NCBI GenBank assembly: GCA_902801585.1 | Contig: CADCIU010000051.1 | Coordinates: 1 to 19,892, forward strand | Direction: 5' to 3' | DNA from: an uncultured Lachnospiraceae bacterium | Lineage (GTDB): Bacteria; Bacillota_A; Clostridia; Lachnospirales; Lachnospiraceae | DNA: 19,892 bases | Made by a program: the position numbers and the translations under genes | The notes under the pieces: generated by a model | What the model was told of the DNA's origin: nothing | The model's input: only the letters and a program-made list of their open reading frames with translations | Database searches by the model: none | Shown: piece after piece, positions 1 to 7,426 of the stretch | Layout: every line of letters begins with the position of its first letter | Position numbering within the stretch: the stretch's first letter is position 1

Positions 1-675
1 AGCGGTCTCCATCTCGAACTTCATACCGAACTCGTTGCAAGCCTCTTTCATGATCGCGACACGGCGGCTCATGGTCTCATAGGACATGTGACGAGGGAAG
101 GAAATGTGTACGAATGTATCGCAGCCCAGCTCGTGAGCGGTGCGGATCATCAGATATCCGCGTGCAACGAAGTCGTTGTTGACAACGAGGTCTGCTGCGG
201 AGCCGATCTCGGGAAGGTCCTCGTGAGACTCACCTGCGATGCAGATGATGTCAGGTCTCTTCTCCTTGATGCGGCGGAACGCCTCTGTGGTTCCGGGAAC
301 CGCCTGGTTGACGATGATCGCCTTCATCAGCGGGTCATCAGAGAGGTTGACGATGGTCTGGATCGTGGTCTCCTGCTCTTCTGTGAAGTTGTCGGGATAG
401 ATCGCCAGAGTGACGTTCTCCTCGCCGTATTTAGCCTGGAAAGCTTCCGCGCCGCGTCTGTCATCCTCGGACTGGGATACGGAACCGGTAACGATACCGA
501 TGTGGAAATCTTCCCCCGCTGCCTCCGTGCCTTCGCCCTCAGCAGGAGCTTCAGCTTCTGTTGTCTCTTCCTTCGCGTCGGTGTTCTCGATCGTAGCGCC
601 GCCGCCACCGCCGCAGGCTGCCAGTGAGATTGCCATCACAGCGCCCAAAAAGATGCTCATGATTCTCTTTTTCAT
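1..675 (-). CDS. DUF3798 lipoprotein, substrate-binding-like (partial, C-terminus outside window)
   Basis: The first 225 residues are present; the gene runs off the left edge with no stop. Residues 1-20 are a lipoprotein signal peptide (MKKRIMSIFLGAV start) with lipobox LAAC, so Cys21 should be lipidated and the protein held on the outer face of the membrane. Five more Gly and a low-complexity Ala/Glu/Thr-rich spacer (about 26-52) follow. Then comes a periplasmic-binding-protein-like stretch with HIGIVTGSVSQSEDD, a YPDNF motif, DDPLMKAIIVNQAVPGT and FVHISFPRHMS, which I recognise as DUF3798. The family resembles ABC-transporter solute-binding proteins, but its ligand is not known to me. The ATG at 673-675 follows AAGGAGGGAGTT, an excellent ribosome site. 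The gene has its own promoter at 717-745. The family call is strong; the transport role is inference. Confidence 0.88.
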   Translation of the reverse strand, partial: MKKRIMSIFLGAVMAISLAACGGGGGATIENTDAKEETTEAEAPAEGEGTEAAGEDFHIGIVTGSVSQSEDDRRGAEAFQAKYGEENVTLAIYPDNFTEEQETTIQTIVNLSDDPLMKAIIVNQAVPGTTEAFRRIKEKRPDIICIAGESHEDLPEIGSAADLVVNNDFVARGYLMIRTAHELGCDTFVHISFPRHMSYETMSRRVAIMKEACNEFGMKFEMETA

Positions 676-716
676 AACTCCCTCCTTATAAAAAGAATTT
701 TTAGAACATTGTATAT

Positions 717-745
717 ATTATACACATGCGCACCACATTGGTCAA
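717..745 (-). promoter_or_regulatory. Sigma-A-type promoter for the DUF3798 lipoprotein gene
   Basis: On the minus strand, TTGACC (740-745) and TATAAT (717-722) are separated by exactly 17 bases. The predicted transcription start is about 35 bases upstream of the ATG at 675, leaving room only for the ribosome site. This is one of the best promoters in the window and shows the lipoprotein gene is transcribed separately from aspS. Confidence 0.75.
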
Positions 746-825
746 ACTTCAACGCGTTAAAATATATCAAATACAGCAAAATACTGCTGCGTCTATTGTC
801 GCTGCTGCGCTTTTGTTTATTCATA

Positions 826-864
826 AAATCAGCGCTGATACAGTATAGTATCCGGCGCTGATTT
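826..864 (-). terminator. Inverted repeat after aspS, probable terminator
   Basis: A perfect 10-bp stem (AAATCAGCGC at 826-835 against GCGCTGATTT at 855-864) with a 19-nt loop lies 24 bases past the aspS stop. The transcript arm ends in UUU followed by UAUGAAUAAA, so the U-tract is weak. The position between the aspS stop and the next promoter supports a terminator role, but the call is less certain than for the others here. Confidence 0.5.
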
Positions 865-888
865 ACAGTAACCATATTTTTTTCAGGA

Positions 889-2685
889 TCACTCTGCTTC
901 TTCTGTCTGAATGATCGAAATAGAGAGCTCCTCAAGCTGTTTCGCATCAACTACATTGGGTGCTTCGCTCATGAGGTCGACGGCATCCTTGTTCTTGGGG
1001 AAGGCCATGACGTCACGGATGCTCTCGGCGCCGGTCATCAGCATGGCAAAGCGGTCGATGCCATAGGCCAAACCTGCGTGCGGCGGTACGCCGTACTTGA
1101 ATGCGGTCAGGAGGAATCCGAACTTCTCCTGCGCCTCTTCAGGCTTAAGACCGATCACTTCGAACATCTTCTCCTGGATATCGTTCTGGTGGATTCGGAC
1201 GCTGCCGCCGCCCAGTTCTACACCGTTGAGGACGATGTCATAGGCTTTCGCTCTGACTGCGCCGGGGTCGGAGTCGATCAGGTGCCAGTCTTCATCCATA
1301 GGCATGGTGAAGGGATGGTGCATTGCAACAAATCTCTCTTCCTCGTCGCTCCACTCCAGCAGCGGGAATTCCACGACCCACAGGAAATCGAACCTGTTGT
1401 GGTCAATGAGTCCCAGCTCCTCGCCCAGCTTGAGTCTGAGGGCTCCCAATACGTTCCACACGATCTTGTTCTGGTCCGCCGCGATGAGCAGAAGGTCTCC
1501 CTTCTCGCCGCCCATTCTCTCGACGATCGCTGCGATCTCATCCTCTGTCATGAACTTACTAAAAGAGCACTTCACGCTGCCGTCATCCTTGAGCTGGATG
1601 TAAGGCAGGCCCTTAGCGCCGTAACCCTTGGCAAAGGTGACCAGTGCGTCGATCTTCTTGCGCGCCATGCCGCCCTGTCCTTTGACGTTGATGCCGCGCA
1701 CCGAGCCGTTCTTCATGGCGGCTGCGTCTGTAAACACTGCAAATCCGCAGCCCTTGACAATGTCCGTGATATCGGTGAGCTTCATGCCAAATCGGGTGTC
1801 GGGCTTGTCTGAGCCGTAGTCGTTCATGGCGTCGATCCACTTCATTCGGGGAAGGGGAAGCTCGACATCGATGCCAAACGTCTTCTTGGCCACATATTGG
1901 ATCAGGCGCTCGTTGACGTCGATCACATCGTCGACATCGACAAAAGAGAGCTCCATATCCGCCTGCGTGAACTCGGGCTGCCTGTCGGCGCGCAGGTCCT
2001 CGTCGCGGAAGCACTTGGCGATCTGGAAGTAGCGGTCGAAACCGGAGCACATCAGCAGCTGCTTAAACAGCTGGGGGGACTGGGGCAGCGCATAGAAATT
2101 GCCGGGATGCACGCGGCTGGGAACCAGGTAGTCTCTCGCGCCCTCGGGCGTGGACTTGCACAGGATGGGGGTCTCGATCTCGAGGAAGCCCTCACCGGCC
2201 ATGAACTCTCTCATATTCTGAATCATCTGACTCCTGAGGATCAGCCTCCGCTGCATATCCGGACGGCGAAGGTCCAGGCTCCTGTATTTGAGGCGCAGGT
2301 CTTCCTTGGTATTGCTGTTCTCGACGATATGAAAGGGCGGTGTCTCGGCCTCGGAGAGAATCCTGGTCTCTTTGACCCTGATCTCGATCGCGCCGGTCGC
2401 GATATTCGGGTTCACCGCTTCCCTTCTGCAAACGGTGCCTGTTGCGGCAACGACAAATTCTGCTCTCATTTTCTCTGCTTTGGCAAAATTCTCAGCACCG
2501 CATTCTGTCTCCTCATAGATCAGCTGCAGAATGCCGCTTCTGTCGCGCAGATCCACGAAAACAAGTCCGCCTTTGTTTCTCTGTTTGGCCACCCATCCCA
2601 TCACGGTGACGGTCTGGCCCACGTTGGCTTCACTCAGCTCAGCACATCTGCATGTGCGCTTTAATCCCAACATTGATTCAGCCAT
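889..2685 (-). CDS. aspS: Aspartyl-tRNA synthetase (bacterial type)
   Basis: Charges tRNA(Asp) with aspartate in the cytoplasm. The 598-residue length is typical of bacterial AspRS. An N-terminal OB-fold anticodon domain (about 10-115, with GWVAKQRNKGGLVFVDLRDRSG) is followed by the class II core. Core signatures include the RSLDLRRP linker, the STPEGARD flipping-loop region near 178, PQSPQLFKQ near 201, motif 2 FRDEDLRADRQPEF (226-239) and motif 3 GLAYGIDRFAMLM near 545. The bacterial GAD insertion lies between motifs 2 and 3. The ATG follows AAGGAG with a 10-base gap. It lies 63 bases downstream of hisS and is probably cotranscribed with it. Lys38 replaces the Leu or His usually discussed as the tRNA(Asp)/tRNA(Asn) discriminator in the anticodon domain, so whether it also charges tRNA(Asn) cannot be read from that position. 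Confidence 0.97.
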   Translation of the reverse strand: MAESMLGLKRTCRCAELSEANVGQTVTVMGWVAKQRNKGGLVFVDLRDRSGILQLIYEETECGAENFAKAEKMRAEFVVAATGTVCRREAVNPNIATGAIEIRVKETRILSEAETPPFHIVENSNTKEDLRLKYRSLDLRRPDMQRRLILRSQMIQNMREFMAGEGFLEIETPILCKSTPEGARDYLVPSRVHPGNFYALPQSPQLFKQLLMCSGFDRYFQIAKCFRDEDLRADRQPEFTQADMELSFVDVDDVIDVNERLIQYVAKKTFGIDVELPLPRMKWIDAMNDYGSDKPDTRFGMKLTDITDIVKGCGFAVFTDAAAMKNGSVRGINVKGQGGMARKKIDALVTFAKGYGAKGLPYIQLKDDGSVKCSFSKFMTEDEIAAIVERMGGEKGDLLLIAADQNKIVWNVLGALRLKLGEELGLIDHNRFDFLWVVEFPLLEWSDEEERFVAMHHPFTMPMDEDWHLIDSDPGAVRAKAYDIVLNGVELGGGSVRIHQNDIQEKMFEVIGLKPEEAQEKFGFLLTAFKYGVPPHAGLAYGIDRFAMLMTGAESIRDVMAFPKNKDAVDLMSEAPNVVDAKQLEELSISIIQTEEAE

Positions 2686-2748
2686 GGTTGTAATACTCCT
2701 TCTATATTAGTGTATGCAGGCAGCCGCTGCGTTCACCGGACAGCCCGC

Positions 2749-4011
2749 TTATTTGCTGATCGGATTGCGGTAGAACTCTTCGAACTGGTCATAACCGCGC
2801 TCTGCCATCTGCTGTTTCTGGAACTTCTTGTTCTTGGCCATACGGGCGATCAGCACCTGCGTGCCGTTCTCACGCTCTTTCTGTGCCTGGCGGATGACTT
2901 CACACAGACGGTCCGCGGGCATATTCTTCTCGATGAGATACGCCTTTTTGACCGGGCGGCCCGGGATCTTGAATCCCTGCTCCATGAGGATGAGAATGAT
3001 GCGCTCAAATCCGATGGAGAAACCGCAGGCGGGGACATCTTTGCCGGTGAACTTGCCAACCATGGAGTCATAGCGGCCGCCGCCTCCGCAGCTGATGCCG
3101 AGTTCGGGCATGGCAATCTCGAAGATCGTGCCCGTGTAATAGGACATGCCGCGGACGATCGTGGGGTCAAATACGATCTTGAAGTCTGCCGTCTTCGTGC
3201 CGTCAACGCTCTCCATGACTTCGCGCAGCTGAGGGATCACGTCGGGTTCGATGACGCCTGCCAGCTTCTCTTCGAGATAGCCGAGCTGGTCTTCGGCCTT
3301 GTCAAGGCCCTCGAACAAGCTTACATAGCGGTCCTTCATCTCTTCGGTGAAGCCCTCCTCCAGGAGTTCTTCTGCAGCGCCGGCCAGTCCTATTTTATCC
3401 ATCTTGTCCAAAATAATGAAGACATCGTTGTAACGATCTTCCGGGAAGCCGCTGTAAGCAGCCATGGCTTTGAGGATCCGGCGCTCGTTGATGCGGATCT
3501 GGAAGTTCTTGAATCCGAGGTTGCCCAGAGTGGTGGTCGTCGCCAGGATCAGCTCGATCTCAGCCAGATTGCTGGGCTCGCCGATGATGTCAATGTCGCA
3601 CTGCATGAACTGGCGGTATCTGCCCTTCTGGGGGCGGTCCGCTCTCCATACATTGCCCATCTGCAGCGCCTTGAAAGGCATGGGCAGTTCGTTCTGGTGA
3701 TTGGAGAAATATCTTACGAGCGGCACGGTCAGATCATATCGAAGACCGCCGTCAACCAGGTCTGCTTCGGACCGGGCGCTCTCCAGTTTGAGCTTCTCGC
3801 CGCGCTTTAAGATCTTGAAGATCAGTTTCTCGTTATCGCCGCCCTGTTTGCTCGTGAGGTTTGCGATATTCTCAACACAAGGCGTCTCTATGGACTGGAA
3901 TCCGAATTCCGCGTATGTCTTCTTGATCACGGAGATGCAGTAATCGCGGATCTCCATCTCTGCGGGCAGGATGTCCTTCATGCCTGTGACCGGTTTTTTG
4001 ATCAGTGCCAT
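2749..4011 (-). CDS. hisS: Histidyl-tRNA synthetase, eukaryote/Bacteroidetes-like subtype
   Basis: Charges tRNA(His). From the chosen ATG the protein has 420 residues. It carries GMKDILPAEM at the N-terminus, the class II motif 2 region RADRPQKGRYRQFMQCDIDI (about 123-142), the histidine-binding signature RGMSYYTGTIFEI, a GGGGRYDSMVGKF loop and a C-terminal anticodon domain (VKKAYLIEKNMPADRL onward). I start it at 4011 because AAAGGA lies 8 bases upstream; an in-frame ATG at 4035 has only a weak purine run. The QCDIDIIG and NEKLIFKILKRG segments match the eukaryotic and Bacteroidetes form of HisRS more than the usual bacterial RQFHQ-G-E form. It precedes aspS, an arrangement common in Firmicutes. 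No T-box signature was found in its leader. Confidence 0.95.
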   Translation of the reverse strand: MALIKKPVTGMKDILPAEMEIRDYCISVIKKTYAEFGFQSIETPCVENIANLTSKQGGDNEKLIFKILKRGEKLKLESARSEADLVDGGLRYDLTVPLVRYFSNHQNELPMPFKALQMGNVWRADRPQKGRYRQFMQCDIDIIGEPSNLAEIELILATTTTLGNLGFKNFQIRINERRILKAMAAYSGFPEDRYNDVFIILDKMDKIGLAGAAEELLEEGFTEEMKDRYVSLFEGLDKAEDQLGYLEEKLAGVIEPDVIPQLREVMESVDGTKTADFKIVFDPTIVRGMSYYTGTIFEIAMPELGISCGGGGRYDSMVGKFTGKDVPACGFSIGFERIILILMEQGFKIPGRPVKKAYLIEKNMPADRLCEVIRQAQKERENGTQVLIARMAKNKKFQKQQMAERGYDQFEEFYRNPISK

Positions 4012-4362
4012 GCTGTGGTTCCTTTCTGTGAGCATTTCTTCTTCGCTTTTTCTTCGTTTATATTCCGTTACTTCGCCGTTTCTTTGCCGGCCGTTCGAAA
4101 AAGCCTGTGTAGATAGGTATACGTTTAATTCAACAACTAATTATTGTACAATTATCCGGCAGCTAAATCAAGTGGGAGCCTGTGCGCCGGGTTCCCGATC
4201 CCGGGGCTCGCGGTGCGGAGCGTTACTCGGACTTCCGGCTCGGGATACCGATGAATTTTGCTATGTTTTTCCCACTCTGCAGCTTTCGTATGATAAAATG
4301 ATTTCTAAAGTATAGTTCAAAACGAACTTATAATAATCTACAGATATAAGGGGGATAAAATC
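4012..4362. other. Intergenic region upstream of hisS and of the HdeD-like gene
   Basis: No credible gene lies in these 351 bases between divergent genes. They hold the hisS leader, an AT-rich block with the 10-bp palindrome ATTGTACAAT (4143-4152), a GC-rich block (4190-4246) that looks like decayed copies of the window's palindrome family, and the leader of the plus-strand gene. The latter has a TATAAT at 4329-4334 without a good -35, next to the small inverted repeat AGTTC-aaaac-GAACT (4315-4329). No T-box core was found on the hisS strand. Confidence 0.5.
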
Positions 4363-5214
4363 GTGAAAAGCTCAACTAGTAAGAGTACTGTTATTACTCA
4401 GGTTCTGCTTGCCGTAGTCGCCGGTGCGCTCGGGTACCTGCTTCTGTTTGGTAAAAATATGCAGGTTCTTACGCTTTGCAGATTCCTTTGCGGCGGTCTG
4501 ATCGTCGTCGGGATCGTCTCTATTTTCTCCTACTTCTTTTCAGGGGATTTCAAACGTATCGACAGGTTCGGATTTGCATTGGGAGTGATGCTGATCCTGC
4601 TGGGCTGCATCGGGTTTATCCAGATGGATAAGCTGACCGCCAACTTCGACATGTATACCGGTCTGTTGGCACTCATCCTCGGCGTCCTGACTCTCCAGGG
4701 AACCGTTCAGGTCAAAGTCTTGGATTATGCAGCCTGGGTCCTGAATCTGGTCCTTACGATCATTTCGATCGCCGGTGCCTTCTGTGTCCTGGCAGAGATC
4801 ACAATGGTCACCGGACTTGTCAAGGGATTCTCCAACTGGGTACTGCTCATCTGCGGCGGTTCGTGTCTCTTTAGTTTGATCATGACCTGGATCTGCATCC
4901 TGCTGGCCAAAAGGCGCGATAAAAAGGCGCAGAAAGAGGCCGAAGCACAAGCTCAGAGCGGAACCGCAAGCCAGACTTCTCAAACAGCTGAGACTTCCGG
5001 CAATCCGCAGGTCGAGACTCCGCAGGCAGCAGCTCCTGCTGCTGACCCGGCGCCGCAGAACGAATTCCAGCCTGCAGAAAGCCATCACACGGGATTCGAT
5101 CCTGCTGATGATCTTCCTCCTTCACAAACACCGGAACTTGTTTTCGCACCTTCCGAGAATCATCATACAGATTTCCAGCCTTCAAGTGACACGGATCCGG
5201 AGAAATCGGAATAA
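4363..5214 (+). CDS. HdeD/DUF308-like six-helix membrane protein with acidic tail
   Basis: The 283-residue protein has six hydrophobic segments (about 11-30, 41-60, 69-88, 97-117, 122-145 and 157-182). The small loops and GxxxxGxLxL-type helices resemble the HdeD/DUF308 family, whose molecular role is mostly unknown. A basic patch (AKRRDKKAQKEAE) follows the last helix, so the tail from residue 183 is probably cytoplasmic. The tail is rich in Gln, Pro, Ala and Glu and contains two related blocks, FQPAESHHTGFDPADD (235-250) and FAPSENHHTDFQPSSD (261-276), which look like an internal duplication. Start is GTG with AGGGGG 8 bases upstream. The gene stands alone and ends in a strong terminator. 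The family assignment is by fold pattern, not by a diagnostic motif. Confidence 0.75.
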   Translation: MKSSTSKSTVITQVLLAVVAGALGYLLLFGKNMQVLTLCRFLCGGLIVVGIVSIFSYFFSGDFKRIDRFGFALGVMLILLGCIGFIQMDKLTANFDMYTGLLALILGVLTLQGTVQVKVLDYAAWVLNLVLTIISIAGAFCVLAEITMVTGLVKGFSNWVLLICGGSCLFSLIMTWICILLAKRRDKKAQKEAEAQAQSGTASQTSQTAETSGNPQVETPQAAAPAADPAPQNEFQPAESHHTGFDPADDLPPSQTPELVFAPSENHHTDFQPSSDTDPEKSE

Positions 5215-5244
5215 TCATTTCGAAACCGGCTTATCGCACAAATA

Positions 5245-5298
5245 ACCCGCAGGTCAGTATCATGGGTCATCATGATACAGGCCTGCGGGTCGCTTTTT
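5245..5298 (+). terminator. Rho-independent terminator of the HdeD-like gene
   Basis: The arms ACCCGCAGGTC and GGCCTGCGGGT pair, then after one mismatch GTATCATG pairs with CATGATAC around a 6-nt loop. CGC and five T follow. The long stem plus T-run, 30 bases past the stop codon, make this a clear terminator. Confidence 0.9.
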
Positions 5299-5302
5299 AT
5301 TA

Positions 5303-5330
5303 CTCGAGCCTCGTGCCCGGGTGCGGGCTC
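5303..5330. repeat. Palindrome family copy, expanded variant
   Basis: CTCGAGCC opens the copy and GCGGGCTC closes it, with CCCGGG in the centre. This is a longer, altered version of the family core. It lies between the terminator of the plus-strand gene and the stop codon of the minus-strand kinase-like gene. Confidence 0.55.
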
Positions 5331-6383
5331 TTACTTTTCTCTTGATAACCAAACATTAAGTAAAAAGTAGATTACAACTATAAACGTCAGTATAGGAAAT
5401 TGCAGAATGATCATAATACCAATGATCATACAAAGAACAATAAAAATTTTCGTTGAAGCTGGTTTTTTAAAAAAGTTTTGTAGTGTTACTTTCTTTTTTT
5501 CTCTCTCCTGCTTTTTTGTGCCTAATTTCAACATGAGCCATATAATTGAATTATAAAAAAAACGATCGATTGCACTCAATTGCTGCGGATCAAATTCATG
5601 ATTTAAGGATTCATGATTTACAGGCTCATGATTTGCAGATTCATGATTTACAGATTCATGATTTACGGCTTCTTGTTCCGGCTCCTCTTTATTCTCTTTT
5701 AACCCTGTGTTCTCATTCGACTGACCTGCATGCTTCTTATTCCTGTGCTCCTCCATCTTCCTTTTATAGGCTTCTAATCTCGCCCGCTTCAGGGCAACCA
5801 AGTCACTTTCGGATTGATGCTCGGCATGAGTTTTCTCTTGGGGAGGCTGGGGCTCAGGCTGAGGTTTTTGAGGTTCAGGTTTAGGCCCAGGCTGAGGTTC
5901 AGGCTGGGGTTTTTGAGGTTTAGGTTGGGGTATTTGTGGTTCAGGCTGAGGTTTTTGAGGTCCAGGTTCGTGTTTTGCTTCAGGCTGCGGCTTTCGGACT
6001 TCTTGCTGAGGTTGCTGCTTCATGATCCGATATACAGTGCCATTTTCTTCCAGATAATCAATAAAGCCGATACCCTGTTTTTCGTTGCTGTGTCTGAGCA
6101 GTTCCCGCGCTTCCCTTAGGAACTGGTCTTTGGCCTGAGTGTAAACATTTTCCTGAATACCGGCCGCTGCCGTCACTTTGCCGGATTTGTCCGCGTTGCG
6201 ATATGCAATCTTTCCGGGGTAGAACTCAATTATTCTGATCGTCTCGCCAAATACTATGTCATGGCCTTTGTAAATGATCGTATCCTCGGTCTGATCCAGA
6301 TACTGATCAATAACGTACCGCCCATGAAGTGTTGTCTCAGGAGGAAGATAATTCTCTGTATGTGCCAAACTACTACCCATCAT
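5331..6383 (-). CDS. Degenerate Ser/Thr kinase N-lobe protein with Pro-rich repeats and membrane tail
   Basis: Residues 13-122 align by eye with the N-lobe of clostridial Ser/Thr kinases: LPPETTLHGRYVIDQYL for the usual LPPGT-L-GRY--G--LG, IRIIEFYPGKIAYR for VAIKEYFP---A-R, then FLREARELL and YLEENGTVYRIM. The glycine-rich loop and catalytic lysine are absent and the protein leaves the fold before the C-lobe, so no HRD or DFG exists; it cannot be an active kinase. Residues 123-183 are KPQPEPQ-type repeats, 185-240 are charged and coiled-coil-like, and 241-264 are five NHE(S/P)x pentapeptides. Residues 313-347 form one or two membrane helices. ATGs at 6383 and 6380 are both possible; AAAGG fits the second better. 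It follows the membrane-protein gene at 6471-7301, with palindromes between them. Its function is unknown. Confidence 0.72.
   Translation of the reverse strand: MMGSSLAHTENYLPPETTLHGRYVIDQYLDQTEDTIIYKGHDIVFGETIRIIEFYPGKIAYRNADKSGKVTAAAGIQENVYTQAKDQFLREARELLRHSNEKQGIGFIDYLEENGTVYRIMKQQPQQEVRKPQPEAKHEPGPQKPQPEPQIPQPKPQKPQPEPQPGPKPEPQKPQPEPQPPQEKTHAEHQSESDLVALKRARLEAYKRKMEEHRNKKHAGQSNENTGLKENKEEPEQEAVNHESVNHESANHEPVNHESLNHEFDPQQLSAIDRFFYNSIIWLMLKLGTKKQEREKKKVTLQNFFKKPASTKIFIVLCMIIGIMIILQFPILTFIVVIYFLLNVWLSREK
5592..5667 (-). repeat. 15-bp tandem repeat coding NHE(S/P)x pentapeptides
   Basis: About five copies of a 15-bp unit built on TTCATGATTTAC occur in tandem inside the kinase-like gene. They encode NHESV, NHESA, NHEPV, NHESL and NHEF. 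The unit keeps the frame and probably expands by slippage. Confidence 0.8.
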
Positions 6384-6412
6384 TAAAGCCTTTCTTGAAG
6401 TAAAAGTCTGTT

Positions 6413-6430
6413 CCGAGCTTCGGTCTCGGG
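6413..6430. repeat. Palindrome family copy, decayed
   Basis: CCGAGC, TTCG, then GTCTCGGG: the stem is broken by one change. It lies 30 bases upstream of the start of the kinase-like gene. Confidence 0.5.
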
Positions 6431-6441
6431 TGTAAAAGCCG

Positions 6442-6466
6442 ATCCCCGAGCCAAAGGCTCGGGAAT
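6442..6466 (-). repeat. Palindrome family copy, possible weak terminator
   Basis: ATCCCCGAGCC and GGCTCGGGAAT pair over 11 positions with one G-T wobble around the loop AAA. The copy lies 4 bases past the stop of the upstream membrane-protein gene. On the transcript strand GGCTTTT follows a few bases later, so it could attenuate read-through into the kinase-like gene. Confidence 0.75.
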
Positions 6467-6470
6467 GGAA

Positions 6471-7301
6471 TTACGGAGCTCTGGATCCGCTTATGTCAAA
6501 GACCAGTTTAATCAAATATACAAAGAACAACAACACCAGGATCGGAATCACACATGATGTAATGATCATCACTGCCACCGACTCCATAAAATTGTTGAGC
6601 ATGATCTGGAGGTCATTGATCTTTTCCTTCGTGATTTCGGAAGCTCCGTTCATTGCGGATTCCGCAGCTTCAGCCGCCTCCTCAGGAAAGTCCAAAATGC
6701 GCTCCCACAGGCTCTTGTCTTCTTTCTCCTCCTGCGCACCGGGGGCCTGATCGGCGCCCTGTTCCTCTTTTGACGAAGCAGCCACCGCAGCCTCCAGCGT
6801 CTCCTTATAGGAATCGGAGATAAAATCCGATATATGCACGCTGATCGGAATTACGCAAAACAGCGCCAGTCCAAACAAAATCAGCCTAAAGGCAATGCGA
6901 TGCCAGACGCGGTTGCTGACCACAGTCCCCACTGCAAGCAGAGCGAGTCCGATCGGGATCAGGATCCTGAATGTGACAAAACCCATGACGGTGACCAGAT
7001 ATTTCTCGAGATAGATGGCACAGATTACGATCAGAAGATATTGGCTGATCGATGCCATTTTTTCCGCGATCGGAGTTGCAATGTCCCCGGGAAGGGCTGT
7101 GATTCCGATGGAAGCGCCGGTCGACGCGGCCGTGAGTTCCAGAACGTCCTGCTTTTTTTCGTCCAGCGACTGCAGAATCGGATCCATGAAGCCTTGAGAT
7201 GATGTATACGATGCGATCGCGGTGAAGGATAGGATTGCCGCAAGCAGGCAAATCACAAGTATGATGATCTCCTTCCGACTGATTCCTTTTTGGCTATTCA
7301 T
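6471..7301 (-). CDS. Integral membrane protein of unknown function
   Basis: I do not recognise this 276-residue protein. It opens with a membrane helix (about 11-32, EIIILVICLLAAILSFTAIA), followed by an outer-face stretch, two or three more helices (about 85-130 and 137-160), a charged loop rich in Glu, Ala and Lys (about 175-235), and a final helix (VMIITSCVIPILVLLFFVYLIKLVF). The start is the ATG at 7301, which has AAGGAGG 9 bases upstream. The reading frame stays open to 7388, but that extension (PRASGSGKPGESR) is just the translation of a palindrome copy in the leader. It is the first gene of a pair with the kinase-like gene downstream; both have C-terminal membrane helices, so a shared membrane role is possible but unproven. 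Confidence 0.7.
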   Translation of the reverse strand: MNSQKGISRKEIIILVICLLAAILSFTAIASYTSSQGFMDPILQSLDEKKQDVLELTAASTGASIGITALPGDIATPIAEKMASISQYLLIVICAIYLEKYLVTVMGFVTFRILIPIGLALLAVGTVVSNRVWHRIAFRLILFGLALFCVIPISVHISDFISDSYKETLEAAVAASSKEEQGADQAPGAQEEKEDKSLWERILDFPEEAAEAAESAMNGASEITKEKINDLQIMLNNFMESVAVMIITSCVIPILVLLFFVYLIKLVFDISGSRAP

Positions 7302-7327
7302 CTGATGATTCCTCCTTGACTCTCCGG

Positions 7328-7352
7328 GCTTCCCCGAGCCCGAGGCTCGAGG
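7328..7352. repeat. Palindrome family copy in a 5' leader
   Basis: CCCCGAGCC, centre CGA, GGCTCGAGG, with a TTCCCC left flank. It lies 11 bases upstream of the AAGGAGG of the 6471-7301 gene and creates a spurious in-frame N-terminal extension. Confidence 0.8.
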
Positions 7353-7426
7353 ATACTTATTGCCATCATCGCTCCCAATATAATACAATAATTATAATCA
7401 CACTTCAGCCATAAGGAGCAACGATT

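Noticed and set aside
88..627. Plus-strand open frame of 179 codons
   Set aside because: It is antisense to the DUF3798 gene, which has a lipobox, family motifs, promoter and ribosome site. The plus frame has none of these.
1078..1812. Plus-strand open frames opposite aspS and hisS, including 2710-3810
   Set aside because: They are shadows of two well-conserved synthetase genes and show no domain or translation signal.
4012..4362. T-box riboswitch upstream of hisS
   Set aside because: hisS leaders in Firmicutes often carry one, but I found no AGGGTGG-ACCGCG-type core on the hisS strand. The GC-rich block there is better explained by decayed palindromes.
7360..7398. Promoter for the condensation-like gene from TTGCCA and two TATAAT boxes
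   Set aside because: The spacer to the first box is 13 bases and to the second 27, so neither pair is credible. The region is AT-rich and a promoter probably exists there, but I could not place it.
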